Assembly (NCBI RefSeq): GCF_002093115.1
Contig: NZ_NAAD01000006.1
Location: 86,353 to 150,352 of the forward strand
Direction of reading: 5' to 3'
DNA length: 64,000 bases
Source of the DNA: Geothermobacter hydrogeniphilus
GTDB lineage: Bacteria; Desulfobacterota; Desulfuromonadia; Desulfuromonadales; Geothermobacteraceae
The translations under genes were made by a program, and so were the position numbers. Under the pieces are notes generated by a model. That model worked only from the letters and a program-made list of their open reading frames with translations. It searched no databases and had not been told where the DNA came from. The number at the start of each line of letters is the position of its first letter. Positions within the stretch are counted from its first letter, which is position 1. Of this stretch, positions 58,337 to 64,000 are shown piece by piece.

Positions 58337-58990
58337 ATGGAGAAAAAAACCCGAAAAACGGGGCGGTATGAACTGGAACAAGAGAAACTTCTGAATGGGT
58401 CCAGTCCTCCAGAGTGTGGTACTTATACCCCGCCCGACAGCTACAACTGCCAGGCCATACCGGGCAAGGCCAAGAACGACAATACTTTCGACGAGAACCG
58501 GAAAAGCACCAGATCTCTGAACGACTACCTGTTCAGACCATTGGAAATCAGGCTGGATTCCGGTCGGAGAATTGTTCTGCGGAAACTTGAGCAATGGCTG
58601 ACCTACAGTGGAATGCTGGAGGGCGTGCCCGATTATGACGAGCGGCTTCCGGAACGGGAACGCAAGCGCCTGGAAAAGGCCGGCGGCTGTCCCGTAGTCG
58701 TGGTCAATTCCCGGCCTGTGCCCGTTCCAGAGGACATTCAGCTGCCACCTGCAACCAGAGAAAAAATGGTCATCCCCTCGGGGCAAAAGACTCTCTGCAC
58801 CCTCGGACCGGTGACCTGTTTCGCCCGGTTCCGGTCCAATCAGCCTGTGCATGACGACGACTGCATTTTCTCCGAACTGGCACTGCTCTGGTTTCAGCAA
58901 AGCTATGCCATGCCGATCGAGCCTGACATTCTCGACAAAATCAAAGCTGTCGATTGGGATGCTCATGCGCGGGATCTCGATTTTTTATGA
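58337..58990 (+). CDS. Unknown partner of the Hsp70-TPR protein
   Basis: A 217-residue soluble protein 23 bp after the Hsp70 stop. GGGGGA precedes ATG 58337; a further ATG at 58325 is less well placed. Charged, no membrane helix; middle contains FRPLEIRLDSGRRIVLRKLEQWLTYSGMLEG and the end WDAHARDLDFL. No family recognised. Position makes it the natural co-factor or effector of the Hsp70 protein. Confidence 0.7.
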   Translation: MEKKTRKTGRYELEQEKLLNGSSPPECGTYTPPDSYNCQAIPGKAKNDNTFDENRKSTRSLNDYLFRPLEIRLDSGRRIVLRKLEQWLTYSGMLEGVPDYDERLPERERKRLEKAGGCPVVVVNSRPVPVPEDIQLPPATREKMVIPSGQKTLCTLGPVTCFARFRSNQPVHDDDCIFSELALLWFQQSYAMPIEPDILDKIKAVDWDAHARDLDFL

Positions 58991-58998
58991 TTGGAGGA

Positions 58999-59030
58999 TG
59001 GTGCAGCCAGGGAAGATTCGAACGTCCTTC
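58999..59030 (-). other. tRNA-like 3' fragment, possible att relic
   Basis: The minus strand reads like a tRNA 3' end (GTTCGAATCTTCC then CTGGCTGCACCA), with CCA at 58999-59001, but the acceptor is one base too long. GGAAGATTCGAAC (59011-59023, plus) is identical to 2678-2690 of the tRNA-Arg fragment. It may be another integration scar; it might be chance, since T-loops are conserved. Confidence 0.4.
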
Positions 59031-59147
59031 CAGTTCCCCCAAACGGCCATTTGAGATTTTTTTGAGACCCCGATGTTATTCTGGCCACCATACTGACCAC
59101 TACGGTCAAGACAGCGAACCCCTGAACATAAAAAAGAACGAAACCCC

Positions 59148-59600
59148 ATGAGCAAAATCTACATCCCCGCAAAATCCGCCGAGGACTGGAAGCAGTTCCT
59201 TGTGGAACCTGACAAGCAATGGAAGCCTGGCTATTCCGCTCACACATTCGCACACTGCTGGCAGGACGCTGACGGATTCCCAACTGAGGTCCAGGATATT
59301 TTCCAGGGGACTCCATTGGAGAACCTGGAGATGCTTTTTGGTTTTCCGGAGCATGAAGTCCCCCTCCCCGGCGGCTCCCGGCCCTCACAAAGCGATCTCT
59401 GGGTTCTTGCCAAAAAGGATGATGAGCTGGTTTCGATAGCCGTGGAAGGGAAGGTCTCCGAGCCCTTCGGCCCGACCCTCGGAGAATGGTACAAGGATGC
59501 GTCCAAGGGGAAGATGGAACGGCTTGCCTACATCCAGGATCAGTTAGGTTTGGACAGCCCGCCACCGATGGGTACCGGTTTCCCGGGCCCGGATTATTAG
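59148..59600 (+). CDS. Truncated DUF6946-like protein
   Basis: A 150-residue protein (MSKIYIPAKSAEDWKQFLVEPDKQWKPGYSA). Its middle (SDLWVLAKKDDELVSIAVEGKVSEPFG) is PD-(D/E)XK-like with Glu-Gly-Lys. It ends abruptly in PPPMGTGFPGPDY, and right after the stop the sequence turns AT-rich with a leftward restriction gene. Relatives as I recall them continue another ~60 residues, so the 3' end has probably been lost by insertion of the RM pair. Confidence 0.6.
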   Translation: MSKIYIPAKSAEDWKQFLVEPDKQWKPGYSAHTFAHCWQDADGFPTEVQDIFQGTPLENLEMLFGFPEHEVPLPGGSRPSQSDLWVLAKKDDELVSIAVEGKVSEPFGPTLGEWYKDASKGKMERLAYIQDQLGLDSPPPMGTGFPGPDY

Positions 59601-59616
59601 CCTGTTGCAATATTAT

Positions 59617-60786
59617 TTACTTTTGATCTCCGGAATGCTGCACCGTTTTTTTAAACACAAGAACGTCTTGTTCTTCTGCCTCAACGTTAAACTCAACACG
59701 ACTTTGAAGAACGATTTCCTCTATGACCTTAGCGCCAAGACCAGATTTTAGTACCTCTTCGAATACTTCCATAAGTCTTGGTATGTTAATAATTTCTTCA
59801 ACGGATTCTATGTATTTTTTTACAATAGCCTTAATCTGATATTTAGCCTCGGCTTGAGAAGATATTTTAGATAAAATATCCTCTTCTGAATCATTTGTTT
59901 TGACAACAAATGTAATAGGGTAACGCTGAACTTTATCAATATCTAAAAAATACTTCCCTGCATCAACAGTTTCTGTTACTTGAAAAAATCTACCAAGTGG
60001 CTTCATCACAAAATCAATACCACCGTCATTTGCATTTGTTCTCCCGGTTTTATACAGGACCAAATACTCTTCAAATAATTCATCTGGAGACCAGCCCCAA
60101 TAAATTCTCTGACCAGAATAGTGCTGCTTCAATACGGCAAAGCTTGCGATTTCAAATACCCGTGCATCAACATTCGGATGAAACAAACCCTTTATAAATT
60201 GGATAGCTTTTTCTGGCTCTTCTTCTTGAATATCAATTATATCTTGGCAATATTGCATAAACTCAGAAAAGGCACTTTGTCTTGCTCGTACATATGATTC
60301 AATTATTTCAATTATAGATTCAGCAAGATTAAACATCTGTCCATCTACGCTGACAATAATTAATTGTTCATTTATCCAATACCTATTGCTTTCTGAATCA
60401 CGAATAATCGGCAAATGATCACAAGCTGGAAAATATTTTTTAAACTCCTCATTCAATCTATGGTTCAGAGCATGGTTTTGTAATTTGCCTCCAAAGGGGA
60501 GCTCTCTCTGCCTACGAAACAAATCACTAAATTTAGCTCCTTCATAATCAGAATAGTTCCCCCCAATCGCAAAACCTCCATTCAAATAGTCTTCAATAAG
60601 CACATAAATAGCGTAATGGTTAGCAAAACCTGCACGTGACTTAGACCCACGATTGGCAGCTTTTGTTTTTATATTCAAATATTGGATAATTTCACTTGAT
60701 TTAAGTAACTCATCGCCCTTGCCACCAGACTTCATATCAAGAATTTTAATAATTTCATCTGTAAAATCATGCCTAAGAATTGACAT
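59617..60786 (-). CDS. Type II restriction endonuclease
   Basis: A 389-residue AT-rich gene product. Near residue 255, GGIDFVMKPLGRFFQVTE fits a PD-(D/E)XK active site (Asp ... Glu-x-Thr form uncertain). It overlaps the methyltransferase gene by 14 bp and follows it, the classic RM pairing. Recognition sequence unknown. Confidence 0.75.
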   Translation of the reverse strand: MSILRHDFTDEIIKILDMKSGGKGDELLKSSEIIQYLNIKTKAANRGSKSRAGFANHYAIYVLIEDYLNGGFAIGGNYSDYEGAKFSDLFRRQRELPFGGKLQNHALNHRLNEEFKKYFPACDHLPIIRDSESNRYWINEQLIIVSVDGQMFNLAESIIEIIESYVRARQSAFSEFMQYCQDIIDIQEEEPEKAIQFIKGLFHPNVDARVFEIASFAVLKQHYSGQRIYWGWSPDELFEEYLVLYKTGRTNANDGGIDFVMKPLGRFFQVTETVDAGKYFLDIDKVQRYPITFVVKTNDSEEDILSKISSQAEAKYQIKAIVKKYIESVEEIINIPRLMEVFEEVLKSGLGAKVIEEIVLQSRVEFNVEAEEQDVLVFKKTVQHSGDQK

Positions 60787-61660
60787 TAAACAACCCCTCC
60801 GTTATTTCTTCATGTCTTTCCTCTTTTTTCGACCTGCCATTTTTTATCTTAGTATTTTTTTGAGGTTTCCTTAAAACCTCCCCCCGGTATTCTTCATACT
60901 CAAGAACACGCCGCAACCCTATCTTCAAGTATTCCTCCTGAGATTCAATACTGATTGTCTTTCTGCCTAATGATTTAGCAACTGCCGCCGCAGTGAACGT
61001 CCCCGAAAAAGGATCAAGTACAGTGTCTCCCTCATTACTACTGGCACGAATTATCCTCTCCAATAAAGACTGAGGCTTCTGAGAAGGATGCTCTTCATAC
61101 TCATCCATTCGATACCGAACCCTTGGAAAATCCCATACATTCCCGGGAACCTTTGTAGTGTTATATGGCTTTGGCACCCCCCCCCTATAATCTATCAACT
61201 TCCTTTTTGCACCAGTTTTTGCCTCAACCTTGATGTCATCATGGTTAAAAGTATATTTTTTGGAATTTTTAACACAATGAAGAAGCGGTTCATACATAGA
61301 ACCAAAATATTTCTTTGCCTGAACACCAGAACTGTCATATGACCAAACTATACGACTCAATATTGTAAGCTTTTTCCTTACATATAAATCAAAATATGGC
61401 ATTGCCTGGGTACTTGTCATCAAGTACATAGTTCCACAAGGCTTCAAAACTCTTATACATTCATCAATCCATTTGTAGCACCACTCTGCATAATCTTCAT
61501 CAGAAGGCCAACGGTCTTTAAAATTAGAAAATTTTTTACCGATATTATATGGTGGATCAACGAATATCAAATCTACAGATGAGTCACTAATTTTTTCGTG
61601 CAAAACCCCCAAGGCATCTCCAAAGTATATGAGATGATCATCTTTTTGGTATTTTTTCAT
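60773..61660 (-). CDS. Type II DNA N6-adenine methyltransferase
   Basis: A 295-residue methyltransferase from ATG 61660 (GGAGG 12 bp before). Order of motifs is that of beta-class enzymes: catalytic motif DPPYN (35-39) first, the SAM-binding motif DPFSGTFTAAAVAKSLGR near residue 230 later, and SQKPQSLLERII between. It protects the host from the endonuclease downstream. AT-rich like its partner, so the pair moved as a unit. The open frame extends upstream to 61798, but that part is not methyltransferase-like. Confidence 0.9.
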   Translation of the reverse strand: MKKYQKDDHLIYFGDALGVLHEKISDSSVDLIFVDPPYNIGKKFSNFKDRWPSDEDYAEWCYKWIDECIRVLKPCGTMYLMTSTQAMPYFDLYVRKKLTILSRIVWSYDSSGVQAKKYFGSMYEPLLHCVKNSKKYTFNHDDIKVEAKTGAKRKLIDYRGGVPKPYNTTKVPGNVWDFPRVRYRMDEYEEHPSQKPQSLLERIIRASSNEGDTVLDPFSGTFTAAAVAKSLGRKTISIESQEEYLKIGLRRVLEYEEYRGEVLRKPQKNTKIKNGRSKKEERHEEITEGLFNVNS

Positions 61661-61699
61661 GCGGTTCTTTCCTCCGGAAAATAAATCAGGGCATCTTAT

Positions 61700-62620
61700 C
61701 AAATATCCCTCAAGGTGGAAATCCATATTGCAGAAATAAGCTAACCACATATATTCATTAACATTATCAGCTGCCGCCGAGACCCACATTTCTCCCATTC
61801 CTCCTGCTGCTTTTCCTCCCGGTCCAGCTGATCCTCAGCTTTCTCGGCCTGCTCGGCAAAATGATCGCGGTCGGCGCCTGAATCAGGTTGATGAACCCGC
61901 GCAGCGATCTGATCAAAGTCTTCGCGGGTGTCCTGCTCTTCTTCTCTTCCCGACTGGAACTCCTTGACCTCCTCCCGCTGTTCTCCCTCTCGAAAACCCT
62001 CTCTTGCTCGATCTTCTTGATCTCGTCAAGTGTCTTGATCGTCTCTTGATCTAACGGTCCCACCGGGGAGACTATCCTCTCCGCGTAGCCAGCCTGTTTC
62101 CCGTCATTGATGCCTGTCCGCTTACCGTGCTTCCTCGCCACCCAGCGGCTGTTATCCTGTTTAAATTGGCCCTCCAAGTTCTGTCGATCGGCCCGTCACT
62201 TATCGATTCAGTTAGCGATCTCCCGGTCAAGGTCCGTCATGCGATCCTGATCGAACTGTAGCTTTCTGGACGCTTTGATGTCCTCGGCAAATTGGTCCCG
62301 TGACTGGGTACGAAAAATTTTGAGCGGTTCACAGAGGGGGGGGGGGATTTCAAATGACTCCTGGAACTGTCAATCTCTGATTGTCCCCGGCAAAACCAAG
62401 GGATTACCTTTGTATTTATAGACCTGATTGATATGCTTTTTATTCTTTTATTCTTATAAATCTGCCGCAAATCCACTGACCGCAGGCGGTCTTTGCCGTG
62501 GATTTTTCCGAGATTAGCGATGAGTGCGTGGCTGTGTAAATCGGGTTCTTTTTCCCGGTTCAAAGAATGATTAATCGACAGGCAAAGGATGCCTTCTGTC
62601 GGGTAGTAAATATCCCCCGG
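61700..62620 (-). pseudogene. Relaxase remnants (MobF/MobA type), multiply broken
   Basis: Several minus-strand frames carry pieces of a conjugative relaxase. At about 62500-62550, EPDLHSHALIANLGK matches the metal-binding HxH motif of MobF enzymes. At 62080-62177, FKQDNSRWVARKHGKR continues a relaxase-like C-terminal part, and further pieces with Glu/Gln/Arg-rich coiled character follow in another frame to about 61750. Stops (near 62200) and frame changes prevent a product. A poly-G tract of 12 lies at about 62335-62346. This is the relic of an older mobilisable element. Confidence 0.6.
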
Positions 62621-62803
62621 CCAAGCCGGGGGTACCAAGCGGCCTGGCGTTCCGACAAAGCTGCAGAATCTCATCAAACGCAACCTCAGGTTTCTGAACT
62701 GAGTCTGTCTCGCGACGAGGCCAAACGAATAAATAACCCAACTAGGCAGACATTTTGCGATAATGCTCGTCACTCAAGTTACCAGCTATGAATCGGAGGG
62801 ACC
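62621..62803. other. Upstream region of WYL regulator 2
   Basis: Gene-free; contains operator C at 62756-62774 and GGAGGG before ATG 62804. Confidence 0.5.
62756..62774 (+). promoter_or_regulatory. WYL-type operator C (TGCGAT-N7-GTCACT)
   Basis: TGCGAT-aatgctc-GTCACT, imperfect form of the same palindrome, 30 bp before the start of WYL regulator 2; suggests autoregulation. Confidence 0.5.
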
Positions 62804-63796
62804 ATGGAAACCCTACTGCGCCACTGGCAGATGCTGCGCCTGATTCCCCGTTACCCGCGCCGCATCAGCACGTCCGAACTTGAGCAGCACCTCGCCGATC
62901 GTGGTTACACAACCACCCGACGCACCATACAGCGCGACCTCGACAAGTTTTCCCGAGAATTCCCCCTGGTCAATGATGGCCACAAACCCTCCGGCTGGTC
63001 TTGGCAGCAGGATGCCGAGGTGTTCGATGTCCCAGGCATGGACAGTAGCGCGGCTCTCACCCTGCGGATGGTCGAATCCTTCATACTTCGTATGCTTCCC
63101 GGCCAGTGCGTCCGTAGCCTGGACGGACATTTCAAACGCGCAACGACAATTCTGGATGAACTATCAGATAGTGGCCACAGTCGCTGGCCAGAGAAAGTGA
63201 AACTGGTTTCGAGAACCCAGCCGCTGCTGCCGCCCGATATCCGGGAACAGGTGTTGGATGTCGTGACAGAGGCCCTGTTTCGCGACCGCTGTTTCAACGG
63301 CAGTTACCGGGCGGCGGTCGACAACCGGGAGAAGCAGATGCTGTTCCATCCCCTGGGACTGGTCTTCTCCGACGCGGTCATCTACCTGGTGGCCCGGATC
63401 GACGGCTACGCGGATGTCCGCCACTACGCCCTGCACCGCTTCATCTCGGCGGAACTGCTGGAACAGCCTGTCGAACGACCGGACGGGTTCGATCTCGACC
63501 GGCATATCCGTGCCGGCCGCTTCGAGTGGCCGATCGAGGAAGGCAGAAGCATCCGGCTACGTGCCCGCTTCGACGCGGAGATTTCCCGGCATCTCGAAGA
63601 GCGCCGCCTGAGCGAAGACCAGGCCATCACCGCTGACGGGGACGACCGGATCCTTCTCGAAGCAACCGTTCTCGACAGCCACCAGTTGCGCTGGTGGCTG
63701 CTCGGGTTTGGTGACCAGGTCGAAGTTCTCGAACCGCAAACGCTGCGCCGGGAGTTCCAGAAGATTTCACAGCGGCTTTGCAACATCTATCAATAA
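62804..63796 (+). CDS. WYL-domain transcription regulator 2
   Basis: A 330-residue paralogue of the regulator at 52002 with the same layout: helix-turn-helix (ISTSELEQHLADRGYTTTR), WYL core (LFHPLGLVFSDAVIYLVARIDGYADVRHYALHRF), C-terminal LRWWLLGFGDQVEVLEP. The two proteins share many blocks such as LxPPxIxxxVxDxV and HPxGLVFxxxVIYLVA. BrxR-like. Controls, by position, the gene starting at 63916. Confidence 0.88.
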   Translation: METLLRHWQMLRLIPRYPRRISTSELEQHLADRGYTTTRRTIQRDLDKFSREFPLVNDGHKPSGWSWQQDAEVFDVPGMDSSAALTLRMVESFILRMLPGQCVRSLDGHFKRATTILDELSDSGHSRWPEKVKLVSRTQPLLPPDIREQVLDVVTEALFRDRCFNGSYRAAVDNREKQMLFHPLGLVFSDAVIYLVARIDGYADVRHYALHRFISAELLEQPVERPDGFDLDRHIRAGRFEWPIEEGRSIRLRARFDAEISRHLEERRLSEDQAITADGDDRILLEATVLDSHQLRWWLLGFGDQVEVLEPQTLRREFQKISQRLCNIYQ

Positions 63797-63840
63797 TCTT
63801 TGAAATGCCCCACACTCCAGACATTCCAATTACCAACCAA

Positions 63841-63874
63841 TGCGACACCAATTGTCGCACCAATCCAGTATAAA
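63841..63874 (+). promoter_or_regulatory. WYL-type operator D with -10 box
   Basis: TGCGAC-accaatt-GTCGCA (63841-63859), a perfect palindrome, then TATAAA at 63869-63874. Same architecture as operator B. Confidence 0.65.
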
Positions 63875-63915
63875 TGACCTCGAAGGCCCCTTCTTTCTTG
63901 CCCGGAGGTCATCAG

Positions 63916-64000
63916 ATGAACAAGATTGCCTGGGAAAAACACTTTGAAGTGGATCGGATCCGCTTCAGCCTGAGCATCGACAAGAGCCACAAGATCACCT
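63916..64000 (+). CDS. Start of an unknown gene (cut by window edge)
   Basis: ATG 63916 follows GGAGGTCATCAG. The first 28 codons encode MNKIAWEKHFEVDRIRFSLS and a little more. Too short to identify. It lies behind operator D, so it is the probable first target of WYL regulator 2; with BrxR-type regulators this would often be a defence operon. Confidence 0.6.
   Translation, partial: MNKIAWEKHFEVDRIRFSLSIDKSHKIT

Overview
The window looks like the chromosome of a deltaproteobacterium, probably of the Desulfuromonadales/Geobacter type. This is judged from gene style, moderate-to-high GC and the mix of families; no marker gene fixes the genus. About 2.7 kb of ordinary chromosome lies at the left: a PAS-GGDEF protein, tRNA-Ser(CGA), tadA and a small membrane protein. 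The left end of a large integrated element follows. At 2667-2715 there is a displaced 3' piece of a tRNA-Arg(ACG) gene, with a P4-type integrase (2894-4066) just inside it. No restored tRNA-Arg is seen, so the element, or a stack of nested elements, runs past the right edge.

From 4.4 to 11.4 kb there is an RND efflux operon (OMP-MFP-permease), a divergent PepSY gene and the wreck of a PmrA/QseB-like response regulator whose binding boxes survive. From 11.7 to 18.7 kb there is part of an F-type conjugation system: lytic transglycosylase (frameshifted), NusA-like protein, TraD-type coupling ATPase, HD-domain TraI-like protein, TraF and TraH. The rest of the mating-pore genes are absent. From 19.1 to 22.3 kb an AT-rich TPR-AAA+ gene sits between copies of a ~172-bp MITE-like repeat.

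From 22.3 to 34.2 kb runs an SXT/IncA-C-like DNA module: ssb, bet, Cas4-like exo, MoxR/CobS ATPase, WGR protein, DUF3150, CobT-like VWA protein, a TSCPD protein and many small proteins. Twelve places in this module carry related structured leaders directly before a start codon. In most of them the 3' arm is complementary to the ribosome-binding site, so this looks like a family of translational RNA switches. A toxin-antitoxin pair follows, then leftward cargo (SNase, CsrA-like, XerD-like recombinase, an ATPase/exonuclease operon), two AT-rich unknown genes, a leftward cluster with a YdjM-like protein and a VRR-NUC nuclease, and umuDC.

From 46.7 kb to the end is a probable defence/accessory zone. 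It holds a PD-(D/E)XK protein, a candidate structured RNA, a degenerate FtsZ-like protein beside a double-AAA+ ATPase, a WYL regulator followed by DUF2779 and PD-(D/E)XK nucleases, an Hsp70-TPR protein with a partner, a type II restriction-modification pair, relaxase remnants, and a second WYL regulator followed by a cut-off gene. Four palindromes of the form TGYGAY-N7-GTCRCW (allowing mismatches) lie before both WYL genes, before the Hsp70 gene and before the last gene, suggesting WYL-controlled units. The FtsZ-like/AAA+ locus and the Hsp70-TPR locus are the best candidates for undescribed systems.
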